This document shows, in pieces, positions 8,648-17,157 of a DNA stretch of 64,000 nucleotides. Within the stretch, counting starts at the first letter, position 1. Every line of letters starts with the position of its first letter. The position numbers and the translations under genes were made by a program. A model generated the notes under the pieces. It made no database searches and was not told the DNA's origin. It saw only the letters and a list, made by a program, of their open reading frames with translations. Origin of the DNA: Lichenicola cladoniae (GTDB taxonomy: Bacteria; Pseudomonadota; Alphaproteobacteria; Acetobacterales; Acetobacteraceae); NCBI RefSeq assembly GCF_013201075.1, contig NZ_CP053708.1:4097501-4161500 (forward strand), in the 5' to 3' direction.

Positions 8648-9760
8648 CTACCGGCGCATGAACGCCAGCACTGCATCGGCCATGCGGTGCGCAGCGCCCG
8701 GGTCGCGCCGGCCAAGCGAGAGTGCGGCCATCGTCTCCTGCCGGTCGCGATACAGCGCATGCCGCGCGGGTGCGGCGCGGATCGCGTCCATGAGTTCGGC
8801 CGGGTCCTCGATCACGTCGCCCAGGTGCCAGTGCGCGAAACTCGGATCGTCGCGCCAGGATAGCTTGTGCGCGTTGATGAACACGCACGGCCGAGGTACC
8901 GACAGGAACTCGTAGACCTGGCTGCTGACGTCTCCGACATAAATGTCGGCAGCAGCGGTATAGCTCATGTCGACGGACCGTTCCGATCCGGTATCGATCA
9001 GCACGGTGCCGGAGCTGCGACGGCTCCACCCGTCCCGCAGACGCTGGCTGCGTCGCCGGAACAGCTTCACATGCGGTGCCACGAGCAGGTTGAACCGGTC
9101 CTGCTCGCGGAACTGCGCGATCATCGGCTCGATGAACCGCGGCCAGGACGAGAAGGCAGGTGCCTTGTGCGGGTTGTAGAGCACGATCGGCCGGTCATGC
9201 TCGAACAACGGCGGCAGGGTGGCGCGCAGCCGCTCCGCGGTCTCGAGCTTCACCGATCCGGTCACCGCGTGGTTGTCCGGACGGACCAGCCCTTCCCGCA
9301 GCATGCGGTCGGCGGTCTTCGATCCGGCGAGCAGCACGAAGTCGAACACCGCGACCGACCGGTCGAACCCGCGCGCGCGATCGCCGGTGCCATGCGGACT
9401 GTAGATCAGCTTCGGCCGCCTTATGCCGATCCGCCTCGCCAGGGCGGCGGTATCCTCGACCACGAAGATCGCATCGTAACGATCGAGCTCGGCCCGGTTG
9501 GCCAGGAGCACCAGGGTTTTCGCCATGCCCAGGAACCGGACCCACTGCACCAGCCTGGCCGGCAGCGACCGGCGCAGGCGACGGGTCGGCATCGGCGGTG
9601 CGCCATGGGCGAGACGGATGCGCTCGAGATGCGCCGGTGCGTCCGGATCGTTGTAGTAGCTCACCACACGCACGCCGGGCCGACCGGCCAGCTCCAGTGC
9701 CACCGCGGCCCCGTGGTAGCACTGGTAGGCTTCGGCGATATAAAGGAAGGCGATGTTCAT
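8648..9760 (-). CDS. CDP-glycerol glycerophosphotransferase (TagB/SpsB)-like glycosyltransferase
   Basis: The 370-residue protein starts MNIAFLYIAEAYQCYHGAAV and has a GT-B-like layout. The C-terminal half carries VLYNPHKAPAFSSW, LLVAPHVKLF, and the nucleotide-binding region MSYTAAADIYVGDVSSQVYE near residues 265-285, the pattern of TagB/TagF polymerases. It is a distant paralogue of the protein at 26247-27395, which shares LYNPHVNPLLSSW and MSYVRAADIYIGDASSQIYE. Family members move glycerol-phosphate or a sugar onto lipid-linked or surface glycans at the inner membrane. It is divergent from a flippase gene, with only 38 bp between. Donor and acceptor are not known. Confidence 0.78.
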   Translation of the reverse strand: MNIAFLYIAEAYQCYHGAAVALELAGRPGVRVVSYYNDPDAPAHLERIRLAHGAPPMPTRRLRRSLPARLVQWVRFLGMAKTLVLLANRAELDRYDAIFVVEDTAALARRIGIRRPKLIYSPHGTGDRARGFDRSVAVFDFVLLAGSKTADRMLREGLVRPDNHAVTGSVKLETAERLRATLPPLFEHDRPIVLYNPHKAPAFSSWPRFIEPMIAQFREQDRFNLLVAPHVKLFRRRSQRLRDGWSRRSSGTVLIDTGSERSVDMSYTAAADIYVGDVSSQVYEFLSVPRPCVFINAHKLSWRDDPSFAHWHLGDVIEDPAELMDAIRAAPARHALYRDRQETMAALSLGRRDPGAAHRMADAVLAFMRR

Positions 9761-9798
9761 CCTGTACCGGTCCGCAAGGCCAGGCGCCTGATACGCCC

Positions 9799-11118
9799 AT
9801 GAACGCCGCGCCTGAAATCCCTGCCGGACCGGGACCGACCGGCACCTTCGGGTCGGTGCTCCGCAACATCGGCTGGCTGTTGGCCGGCAAGGGCGTCGGC
9901 GCGGTGCTCAGCCTGGTCTATCTGGCGCTCACCGCGCGGACCCTGGCGGCGGAAGCGTTCGGCCAGTTCACCCTCATCCTGGCGACCGGCCAGGCCATCG
10001 CGGCACTGGTCAGCTTCCAGTCCTGGCAAATCGTGGTTCGTCACGGCATGGCGCACCTGGCCGCCGGCCATTTCGAGCGGTTGCGGCGGGTGGTCGCTTT
10101 CTGCACCGCCATCGATTTCGCGGCCGCCGCGGCCGGCTGCGTGCTGTCGACGATCGGGGTGCTGCTGCTGGGGCCGGTGCTGGGCTGGTCGTTGGGCCTG
10201 TCGCATACCGCCCTGGCCTTCTGTGTCGTGATGCTGCTGTCGGTCCGCTCGACCCCGGTCGGGGTGCTGCGCCTGTTCGACCGGTTCGCGGTCGGTGCGG
10301 CGGCGGACGCGACCACGCCGATTATGCGCTTCGTGGGCAGCCTTGTCGTCGTGGCGATCCACCCGTCGATCACCGGGTTCCTGATCGCCTGGGGTGCCGC
10401 GGAGATCGCGACGTCGATGGTTTACTGGTTCATGGCCCGCAGGATCGCGGCACCGTCCGTCTCGCTGCCGAGCCTGAGCGGAGCCTGGCAGGCGCCAGCG
10501 GAAAACGCGGGCCTGTGGCGGTTCACCTGGATGACCAATGCCGGCACCACGCTGGAGGCGGTCGGCAAGCAGTTCGGCGTGCTCATCGTCGGGCTGGCGA
10601 CCGGGCCGGTCGCCGCCGGCAACTACCGCCTGGCGTTCCAGCTCAGCCAGTCGATCGCACGGATCTCGGACATGGCGGCGCGCGCGATGTTCGCCGAACT
10701 GGCGCGGGCGCATGTCCGCCAGGTCCAGCCAGCCATGCGGCATCTGGTGCGCCAGCTCACCCACCTGGCCATCGCGGCCGGCGGCGTCGTGGTGGTGGTT
10801 GTGGTGCTGGGGCCGCCGGCGCTCAGGCTGATTGCCGGGGACGGTCACGCCGGCGCCACCCTGCCGCTGCAGGTGCTGGGATGCGCGGCCGCGGTGGACC
10901 TGGCGGCGGTCGGGTTCCAGCCGCTGCTGATCGCGGTCGGGCATGCCGGCCGGGCGCTGCTCCTGCAGGCCGCCGCAACCGCCTGCCTGATCGTTGCGAT
11001 GATCATCCTGTTGCCGCTGTTCGGTGCCGTCGGCATGGCGGTGGCGATGTTGATCGCATCCGCCTGTGCCGCCATCCTGTTCGGGATCGCCGCGATGCGC
11101 GTCGTGCGCATGACCTGA
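9799..11118 (+). CDS. Oligosaccharide flippase family membrane protein (Wzx-like)
   Basis: The 439-residue protein is almost entirely hydrophobic, with about 12 predicted membrane spans (for example AVLSLVYLALTARTLAAEAF and LRLIAGDGHAG between helices). The N-terminal GWLLAGKGVGAVLSLVYLALTARTL is the usual opening of the polysaccharide-transport (MATE/MOP) family. Such proteins flip lipid-linked oligosaccharides across the inner membrane. The start MNAAPEIPAGPGPTGTF was chosen because the upstream frame is antisense to the glycosyltransferase gene. It probably works with the surface glycosyltransferases on either side, and the lipoprotein gene follows after 21 bp. Confidence 0.88.
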   Translation: MNAAPEIPAGPGPTGTFGSVLRNIGWLLAGKGVGAVLSLVYLALTARTLAAEAFGQFTLILATGQAIAALVSFQSWQIVVRHGMAHLAAGHFERLRRVVAFCTAIDFAAAAAGCVLSTIGVLLLGPVLGWSLGLSHTALAFCVVMLLSVRSTPVGVLRLFDRFAVGAAADATTPIMRFVGSLVVVAIHPSITGFLIAWGAAEIATSMVYWFMARRIAAPSVSLPSLSGAWQAPAENAGLWRFTWMTNAGTTLEAVGKQFGVLIVGLATGPVAAGNYRLAFQLSQSIARISDMAARAMFAELARAHVRQVQPAMRHLVRQLTHLAIAAGGVVVVVVVLGPPALRLIAGDGHAGATLPLQVLGCAAAVDLAAVGFQPLLIAVGHAGRALLLQAAATACLIVAMIILLPLFGAVGMAVAMLIASACAAILFGIAAMRVVRMT

Positions 11119-11139
11119 CGGCACCGGACCGGAGCGAGG

Positions 11140-11619
11140 ATGACGATGACCATGCCGATCGTGTCTGCCCCCTCGACCGGCCGGCTGCTCGGCGTGCTCG
11201 CGGCGATGTCGCTGTCCGCCTGCGCAGCCCCGGGTCCGGCGGATCAACCGACGACGCGCTACGACGGCATCTACACGGGAACGCAGACCCCGGACACCGG
11301 GGAACAGGGCTGTGGGAGCGGCGTGCATTCGGTCCGGTTCGAGGTCGCCGGGAACCATATCTGGATTCACACGCACCACCGGCGTCGTCGTCTCGACGGC
11401 AACGTCGATCCGGGCGGCCAGATCGCGATGCGCGACGGGAACGGGACACGGACGATCAACGGCACGATCGTCGGCGACCGCCTCACCGGGGTCGAAAGCA
11501 CGACCCGCTCGGGCAAGAAGCGGACCTCGCTCCTGGACAGCTACCAGGATAGCGGCTGCACGACGCGCATCGATGCGACACGTGCCTCAGCCGGCGCGAC
11601 AGCCGATCCACCCGACTGA
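11140..11619 (+). CDS. Small predicted lipoprotein, unknown function
   Basis: The 159-residue protein has a short signal peptide ending in the lipobox LSAC (Cys near residue 28). The mature part has DGIYTGTQTP at its start, several Gly-rich beta strands, and Cys residues in GEQGCGSGVH and YQDSGCTT that could form one disulfide. The layout resembles small lipoproteins with a single beta-barrel-like domain, and the protein at 33356-33796 has a similar architecture (signal peptide, GEWTGTL start, two late Cys). A good ribosome site (GGAGCGAGG) precedes the ATG. It probably shares a transcript with the flippase. Its function is not known. Confidence 0.7.
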   Translation: MTMTMPIVSAPSTGRLLGVLAAMSLSACAAPGPADQPTTRYDGIYTGTQTPDTGEQGCGSGVHSVRFEVAGNHIWIHTHHRRRRLDGNVDPGGQIAMRDGNGTRTINGTIVGDRLTGVESTTRSGKKRTSLLDSYQDSGCTTRIDATRASAGATADPPD

Positions 11620-12576
11620 TCAGGCGGAACCGGCCTGCATCTCGCTCCGCCACCACGCGACCGTCTCGGCCAGCCCTTCCTTCAGCCCGATCGTTGGCCG
11701 CCAGAGTTCGGCCGGAGGTTGCAGTACGCGATCGGAGCCCCAGTCGCGATACAGGATCTCGCGCGCCTTACCACGACCGAACACCGCCGGCTTTCGGGTG
11801 ATCGACGCCCAGGCATCGGTCGCCAGGCCGGCACCGAGGAAGGCGAGGTCGGGCAGTGGCTGGAACCGCGGCATCCGGCCGAACGGCAGGGCAGCGGTTT
11901 CCACGATCTCGCGCCAGCCGTAGCCGTCGGTGCGCTCGTCGGACAGCTCGTAGACGACCGCGGAAGGACCGGGGCCGCACAGGGCCACGACCGATGCGGC
12001 CGCATCGTGCGCATGGACCATCGCGATGCGTGGCTCCGGTGCGGCCGGAACCGGCACGGTCCGGCGGCTGGCCAGGCGCAGGGTGGCGATGCCCTCCAGA
12101 TCCCAAGGGCCATAGACTACGCAGGGACGCAGTATGACCCAGTTTCCAAGAGGCAGGGCCGCCTGCGTCGCCTCTTCGCCGGCGCGCTTGCTCCGCGCAT
12201 AGGCCGAGACGTGCGGGGTCCGGGCTGCCTGCGACGAAATCAGCACGAAACGCGCCGTCGGTGCGTCACGGGCGACAATCGCCGCCAGATTGGCGGTGCC
12301 GTCCCGGTTGATGGCCATGAACTCGGCCGCCCCCTTCGCCTTCACCAGGGCGGCGGCATGCACGACTACATCGGCGCCCTGCACCAGACGCGACAGCGAT
12401 CCGGGGTTGCCGAGATCGCCCGGCACCACCTCGAACCTGCAGCCGGCGAGCAATGGATGCACCGGATCGCGGCGCGCCAGCAGCCTGACCTCCCAGCCCG
12501 CCTTGCAGAGAGCCGCGACGACGTGCCGGCCGAGAAAGCCGGTACCGCCGGTGACGGCGGCGACGGGCCGGGTCAC
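11620..12576 (-). CDS. cerR: NAD-dependent epimerase/reductase of the sphingolipid cluster (CerR-like)
   Basis: The 318-residue extended SDR has TGGTGFLG at residues 9-16, VVHAAA near 75 and an active-site Ser-Ser with YARSK near 130. In Caulobacter an epimerase-annotated SDR encoded with spt, its acyl carrier and an acyl-ACP synthetase acts as ceramide reductase (CerR), reducing the 3-keto group. Here the gene is last in the operon with an acyl-AMP ligase and a ceramide-synthase-like acyltransferase, so I infer the same role. It starts with GTG overlapping the ligase stop (GTGA, 12573-12576), so translation is coupled. The symbol rests on context; a nucleotide-sugar epimerase is the alternative. 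Confidence 0.68.
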   Translation of the reverse strand: MTRPVAAVTGGTGFLGRHVVAALCKAGWEVRLLARRDPVHPLLAGCRFEVVPGDLGNPGSLSRLVQGADVVVHAAALVKAKGAAEFMAINRDGTANLAAIVARDAPTARFVLISSQAARTPHVSAYARSKRAGEEATQAALPLGNWVILRPCVVYGPWDLEGIATLRLASRRTVPVPAAPEPRIAMVHAHDAAASVVALCGPGPSAVVYELSDERTDGYGWREIVETAALPFGRMPRFQPLPDLAFLGAGLATDAWASITRKPAVFGRGKAREILYRDWGSDRVLQPPAELWRPTIGLKEGLAETVAWWRSEMQAGSA

Positions 12577-14300
12577 GCCCGACTGGCGGCCGTGAGCGAT
12601 CCTGCGAGATAGCGCTGACGGACCGCGGACCGGCTGAGCTTGCCGGACGAGGTATACGGCAGGGTGCCGGGTTGCAGCAGCACCACGCGGCCATCGAGGC
12701 CATGCTGTGCTCGGATGGTGTCGGCGATCGCGTTGGTGAGCGTCTCGCTGGTGGTCTCGTCCGAAAGCGACCGGGCCTCGGCGGCAAGGATCAGCACCTC
12801 GCGCCCGTTCTCGTCGATCGAGAAGGCGGCGACGTTACCGGTCCGTACTTCCGGCAGGGTCTCGATCGTCCATTCGAGGTCCTGCGGCCAGATGTTGCGG
12901 CCGTTGATGATGATCAGGTCCTTGGCGCGGCCGGTGATCACCAGGGCACCGTCCAGCCCGTAGCCCAGGTCGCCGGTATCGAGCCAGCCGGTGCGCGACA
13001 GCACGGCGCTGGTTTCCTCGGAGCGTCGGTCGTAGCCGAGCATCAGGCTCGGGCCGCGCACGAAGATCCGGCCGACATGGCGGGCCGGCAACGGCTCGCC
13101 CGCGTCGCTCCGGATCTCTATCTCGTGGCCCGGCAGGGGCCGGCCGCACAGGACCACGGTCCGGGCCCGGCTGTCCGCGCTGCCGGGGGCGGCTGCGATA
13201 TCCTCCTGCTCCAGCCGGTCGAGATCGATAATGTCGGTCTCGATGCCAAGGCCGATCGGCGCGAAGCTGATCGCCAGCGTCGCCTCGGCCATGCCGTAGC
13301 TGGCCAGGAAGCTGCCAGCGTCGAACCCGTGCGGCGCGAAGGCGTCGGCAAAGCCCGCCAGCACGGCCGGGCGGATCATGTCGCCGCCGATGCCGGCGAT
13401 CCGCCAGCAGGACAGGTCCAGTTCCAGCGCGCTGGCCTGGCGCTCGCGACGGGTGCACAGGTCGTAGCCGAAGCTCGGGCTGTAGGAGATGCTGGCGCGG
13501 TTGCGGGAGATCAGCGACAGCCAGAGCTGCGGGCGCCTCGCGAAATCCGCGGTCGCCAGGAAATCGACGCTGATCTGGCCGGCCATCGGGCTGAGCAGGA
13601 ACCCGACCAGTCCCATGTCGTGATAGAATGGCAGCCACGATACCGCCCGGTCGCCCGGACGGATCTGGAGCCCATGGCTCAGGATCCCGGCGAGGTTGGC
13701 CATCAGCGCACGATGCAGCACCACCACGCCGATCGGGAACCGGGTGCTGCCCGACGAGAATTGCAGGTAGGCGACGTCATCCGGGCCGGTCGACGGCATC
13801 GGCGCCCACGAGGGTACGATGTCGGCCAGTTCGGCGACGGTGGAACAGAGACGCAGACCCAGTTCGGCTGCGAGCGGCCGCAGCCAGTCGATCAGTGCAG
13901 CCGGCCCGAGCAATGCGGTGGCCCTGGCCTCGACCACCAGGCGCCGGATATGCGCCTCGTAGGTGGCGCGTCCACCGAAGGCCTGCGGCAGCGGCAGCGG
14001 GGCGGGCACCAATCCTGCATACTGGCAGGCGAAGAAAGCGCGTACGAAATCCGGGTGCGTCTCGGCAATGATCGCCACGCGTTCCGCCGGCGCCAGCCCG
14101 CGACCGAGCAGGCGACGCGCCAGGTCGAGCGACTCGTCACGCAGCACGCCATAGCGCAGCGCCGCGGTCAGGTCGCCGCGAACGGAATAGAAATTAAGGC
14201 CGGTATCGCCCTGCGCCGCATAATCGAGAGCCTCGAGTAGCGTCGGGAAGTCGCCATTGCACGGCGACAGGCCGCTGGAAGTGGGGGTGCACCCCAACAT
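12573..14300 (-). CDS. Fatty acyl-AMP ligase / acyl-ACP synthetase (ANL family)
   Basis: About 575 residues. ANL core motifs are in order: the P-loop FSSGSTRFPIGVVVLH, WLPFYHDMGLVG typical of FAALs, YGMAEATLAISF, DTGDLGY, KDLIIINGRNIWP and the catalytic Lys in YTSSGKLSR. The enzyme should activate a fatty acid as acyl-AMP and load it on a carrier protein, here probably the ACP at 24388-24666 or another. A homologous acyl-ACP synthetase is needed for ceramide in Caulobacter. The ATG at 14300 has a good GGAG site; the frame stays open to ATG 14372 and TTG 14378, which lack one. It overlaps cerR by 4 bp. Confidence 0.88.
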   Translation of the reverse strand: MLGCTPTSSGLSPCNGDFPTLLEALDYAAQGDTGLNFYSVRGDLTAALRYGVLRDESLDLARRLLGRGLAPAERVAIIAETHPDFVRAFFACQYAGLVPAPLPLPQAFGGRATYEAHIRRLVVEARATALLGPAALIDWLRPLAAELGLRLCSTVAELADIVPSWAPMPSTGPDDVAYLQFSSGSTRFPIGVVVLHRALMANLAGILSHGLQIRPGDRAVSWLPFYHDMGLVGFLLSPMAGQISVDFLATADFARRPQLWLSLISRNRASISYSPSFGYDLCTRRERQASALELDLSCWRIAGIGGDMIRPAVLAGFADAFAPHGFDAGSFLASYGMAEATLAISFAPIGLGIETDIIDLDRLEQEDIAAAPGSADSRARTVVLCGRPLPGHEIEIRSDAGEPLPARHVGRIFVRGPSLMLGYDRRSEETSAVLSRTGWLDTGDLGYGLDGALVITGRAKDLIIINGRNIWPQDLEWTIETLPEVRTGNVAAFSIDENGREVLILAAEARSLSDETTSETLTNAIADTIRAQHGLDGRVVLLQPGTLPYTSSGKLSRSAVRQRYLAGSLTAASRA

Positions 14301-14390
14301 TTCGTTCTGCTCCAAGGTGCGATCGCGATGGAGAGCAATCGTTGAGAAACCCGTATCCGCCTCCTGCGTCATCGTCAAACCAAAGGCCGT

Positions 14391-15188
14391 TCAGCCAGCC
14401 GGTGCTGTCCTGATGATGGCCTCGACCAGAATAAGGTCAGCCGGAGTGTCCACGTCGATCGCCGCTTCCGCGAACGGCATCCTGACGACCCCGAGCATGG
14501 TGCCGGTTCTACGCCCGAGCAGCCGCACCATCATGCCGAGCGTGACAAGTCGCGACATATAGGCGAGCAGGGCGACCGGGCCAACCAGCCAGGCCATGGA
14601 CAGCGGTCGTTTGCGCTCATGCTCCAGCGACCGCCAGAACTCTACTACATTCGTTGCCCTATCCGTACGGAACATGAACAGGTTGCAGCCGCTGACCCGT
14701 CCATCCCTGAACCGCAGCCAGGTGCGCCTGGTGTCCGGATAGGCCGCGAGGATGGTCTGGGCACCGGCCACGGCAGCAACGGCATCGGCCGGATCGCTGC
14801 AACGAGCCACGAACCAGGACAGCATCGACGGTGTCAGAAGGGCATGGTCCGCGGTGGTGACCAGGAGCGGCGTCCCGAACTCCTCCAGCATCGTCGCAAC
14901 CGTGCCGCTCGGTGAGCCGGCGGCGTCGCGGCCGATGGTGCCGGGCACGACGACGATCGACGCGAGCAGGTCGTCCGCACCCTGGGCCGCCACAACGATC
15001 CGGCCGATCTCCGGGCTGGCGCGCAGCGCCTGCAGCACCCGCAGCAACATCGGCACCCCGGCGACCGGCAACAGCGCCTTGTGGGCGACGCCGGCGGCGA
15101 CCGCCATCGGATCCGCCCGGCCCTCGCGGCTGCCGGCAAGCACCAGCGCAGTCAGCTTCGGCGTTTCGCCCGGATCGTCACGGCTCAC
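14391..15188 (-). CDS. MobA/IspD-like nucleotidyltransferase of the sphingolipid operon
   Basis: The 265-residue protein has the nucleotidyltransferase opening LTALVLAGSREG (residues 12-23), the conserved Lys in AAGVAHKALLPVAG, and VTTADHALLTP where MobA-like enzymes have their metal-binding Asp. A late IDVDTPADL motif is also typical of MobA/IspD-like enzymes. An unusual hydrophobic segment near residues 205-230 suggests membrane contact. It starts with GTG inside the stop codon of the acyltransferase gene (GTGA, 15185-15188). The likely job is making an activated head-group donor (CDP- or other NDP-alcohol) for the sphingolipid, but the substrate is inferred from context only. Confidence 0.75.
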   Translation of the reverse strand: MSRDDPGETPKLTALVLAGSREGRADPMAVAAGVAHKALLPVAGVPMLLRVLQALRASPEIGRIVVAAQGADDLLASIVVVPGTIGRDAAGSPSGTVATMLEEFGTPLLVTTADHALLTPSMLSWFVARCSDPADAVAAVAGAQTILAAYPDTRRTWLRFRDGRVSGCNLFMFRTDRATNVVEFWRSLEHERKRPLSMAWLVGPVALLAYMSRLVTLGMMVRLLGRRTGTMLGVVRMPFAEAAIDVDTPADLILVEAIIRTAPAG

Positions 15189-16345
15189 GTGAGCAGCGTT
15201 TTCTCATAGACCCGGTAGGTCTTGTAGTTGCGCCCGCCGACCGCCTCGGCCAGATGACGCATGGGTGCGTTGTTCTCGAGCACCCAGGAAATCTCGACCG
15301 AGGTTATGCCCATCGCGACCGCCTCGCGACGCATCGCCTCGACGATATGCAACGGCAGCAGGCGCCCGAGCAGGCTGTTGTCGAACCGCCGGCTGACGCC
15401 CATCAACGGAACCCGCGCGGACCTGACGCCCGACCGCTTCAGCCGCCACAGCAGCTTGGCCCAGCCGAACGGGAACAGTTGGCCGGACAGGTCGCGGATC
15501 GCCTCGTTCAGGTTGGGCAGGCACAGGCCGAATGCTGCCGGCACGCCATCCACCTCGGCGAACCAGACCAGCCGGTCATGCAGCAGCGGCCGCAGGGCAC
15601 GCGACATGTGCGTGACCTCCTCCTTGGTGATCGGCGCGAAGCTCCAGTTATCGACCCAGGCCTCGTTGAAGATCCCGACCAGCGCCGCGATATCGGCTTC
15701 CAGGGCATCCCAGCGCATCGGCCGCAGCGTGACGTTGGCCGGCAGGCCGCGGCCGACCAGTTTCGCCGCAGCCGGCGGCAGGGCGGCCGTCGTGTCGCAC
15801 AGGTAGGCGTAGAGGTCCTGGGCCTTCTCGTAGCCGAGTTCCCGAAGCCGCGCGTCCGCGTACGGCGGGTCGTGCGGCATCATCAGCATCGGCGGGGTAT
15901 CGAAGCCGTCGACCAGCAGGCCGACTTCCTCGTTGATCGACAGGTTGAACGGACCCTGCACGCGGCGAAGCCCGCGGGCCCGCAGCCAAGCCTCGGCGGT
16001 GCGGATCAGGGCCGAGAACACGGCAGGGTCGTCGATCGCGACCAGCATGCCGAACTGCCCGGCATCCTTGTTCGTCGACAACTCGTCCTGTTGCGCGCTG
16101 ATGCGCCCGACCACGCGGCCATCCCGCCAGGCCAGCCAGAACTCGACCTCGGCATGGCCGAAGAACGGGTTGCCCTTGGGGGTCAGGGCGGCCCGGCGCT
16201 CGGAATGCAGCGGCGGCACGTAATATGGATCGGCGCGGAACAGCCGGTCCGGCAATCGGATGAAGCGGCCGAGGTCGGCGCGGCTGCGGACCGCGACGAT
16301 CTGGATGCTGCCAGCCGCGGCCGTTCCCGCGACGGGCTGGCTCAA
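15185..16345 (-). CDS. GNAT-like N-acyltransferase, candidate bacterial ceramide synthase
   Basis: The 386-residue protein begins LSQPVAGTAAAG from a TTG that overlaps the hydroxylase stop (TTGA, 16342-16345); no ATG or GTG is available without losing conserved sequence. Residues around RADLGRFIRLPDRLFRADPYYVPPL and the WLAWRDGRVVGRISA strand match a large GNAT-like family; the C-terminus has ISWVLENNAPMRHLAEAVGG. The Caulobacter ceramide synthase bCerS, which N-acylates the sphingoid base or its 3-keto form, belongs to this kind of GNAT-like family. Its position between hydroxylase, NTP transferase, acyl-AMP ligase and reductase genes supports that assignment, which I infer and have not tested. 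Confidence 0.75.
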   Translation of the reverse strand: MSQPVAGTAAAGSIQIVAVRSRADLGRFIRLPDRLFRADPYYVPPLHSERRAALTPKGNPFFGHAEVEFWLAWRDGRVVGRISAQQDELSTNKDAGQFGMLVAIDDPAVFSALIRTAEAWLRARGLRRVQGPFNLSINEEVGLLVDGFDTPPMLMMPHDPPYADARLRELGYEKAQDLYAYLCDTTAALPPAAAKLVGRGLPANVTLRPMRWDALEADIAALVGIFNEAWVDNWSFAPITKEEVTHMSRALRPLLHDRLVWFAEVDGVPAAFGLCLPNLNEAIRDLSGQLFPFGWAKLLWRLKRSGVRSARVPLMGVSRRFDNSLLGRLLPLHIVEAMRREAVAMGITSVEISWVLENNAPMRHLAEAVGGRNYKTYRVYEKTLLT

Positions 16346-17103
16346 CTGGTCTTGCCGGGCCGCGGCGGATGGTCCCGCGGCAGGCCACCGGACAGCGTGG
16401 CGACCCACGGGAACCGTGCGGCCTCGGCACGGTCGTAGCCGAGGTTGAACACATGCGGCGAACGCTTCCGCTCGCGCGCCGACGCATAGTAGGTGCCGAA
16501 CAGGCGATCGAGCACAAACGAGGTGATCCCGAAATTGCCGTGCTCGTCCTGGAAATGGTGCGTCAGGTGGAGCTCCTTCATGCGTCGCAGCAGCCGGTTG
16601 CGCGGCTTGATGTTCAGGTGCTGGATGCAGTGGCAGAACTCGTAGACGCAGGTGATCAGCAACCCGGCGAATACCGCCGCCGCCGCACTGCCCGGACCGC
16701 CGATCAGCCAGCCGAGCGGGATCAGGATCGACAGGATGGTCGGCAGGGTGGTGAGCGGCGAGCCGAACAGCACGTCCATCCGGTGCGGATCCTGGTGATG
16801 ATCGAAGTGGATCCGCTTCCAGAGCGACGCGGTCAGTTTCGAGCGATACAGGAAACGGCTGTGCAGGATGAAGCGGTGGATGCCGTACCAGGCGGCCGGG
16901 TAGGCCAGCGCGGTGGCCACCATCGCAGCCATCGGATGCCAGGGGTCGCGGCTGATGCATGCGGCGATCACGCCGCTGATCAGCGCACCGACAAGATAGA
17001 CGTGAACGGCGGGATGGCTCGCGTAAGCTGGGACCAGATCGCGGAGCGTCATGCGGCCAAGGTCGAAGCTGCGACCGTGTTTCCGCCAGCTGGAATAGAT
17101 CAT
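16342..17103 (-). CDS. Sterol desaturase/fatty acid hydroxylase-family membrane enzyme
   Basis: The 253-residue membrane protein has the di-iron histidine clusters of the fatty acid hydroxylase superfamily: HRFILHS, HFDHHQDPH, HCIQHL and HLTHHFQDEHGNFG, spread between four or so membrane helices. Acetic acid bacteria make 2-hydroxy-acyl and phytosphingosine-type ceramides, and an enzyme of this family could place the C4 hydroxyl on the sphingoid base or the C2 hydroxyl on the acyl chain. It is the third gene of the lptFG-ceramide operon. The ATG at 17101-17103 was chosen; a TTG at 17142 would add 13 residues. The regiochemistry is inferred. Confidence 0.85.
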   Translation of the reverse strand: MIYSSWRKHGRSFDLGRMTLRDLVPAYASHPAVHVYLVGALISGVIAACISRDPWHPMAAMVATALAYPAAWYGIHRFILHSRFLYRSKLTASLWKRIHFDHHQDPHRMDVLFGSPLTTLPTILSILIPLGWLIGGPGSAAAAVFAGLLITCVYEFCHCIQHLNIKPRNRLLRRMKELHLTHHFQDEHGNFGITSFVLDRLFGTYYASARERKRSPHVFNLGYDRAEAARFPWVATLSGGLPRDHPPRPGKTS

Positions 17104-17157
17104 GGCCTTCGAGTGCAGCGCCGATCGGTTGCTGTCAAGCAAACGACACGCGGGCGA

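Noticed and set aside
12672-14240. 522-codon plus-strand frame opposite the acyl-AMP ligase
   Set aside because: Antisense shadow of a gene with complete ANL motifs; rich in Gln, Arg and Gly without pattern.
16346-16960. In-frame extension of the ceramide-synthase-like protein upstream of its TTG
   Set aside because: It overlaps the hydroxylase gene, whose His clusters are intact, and reads as Arg/Pro-rich nonsense.
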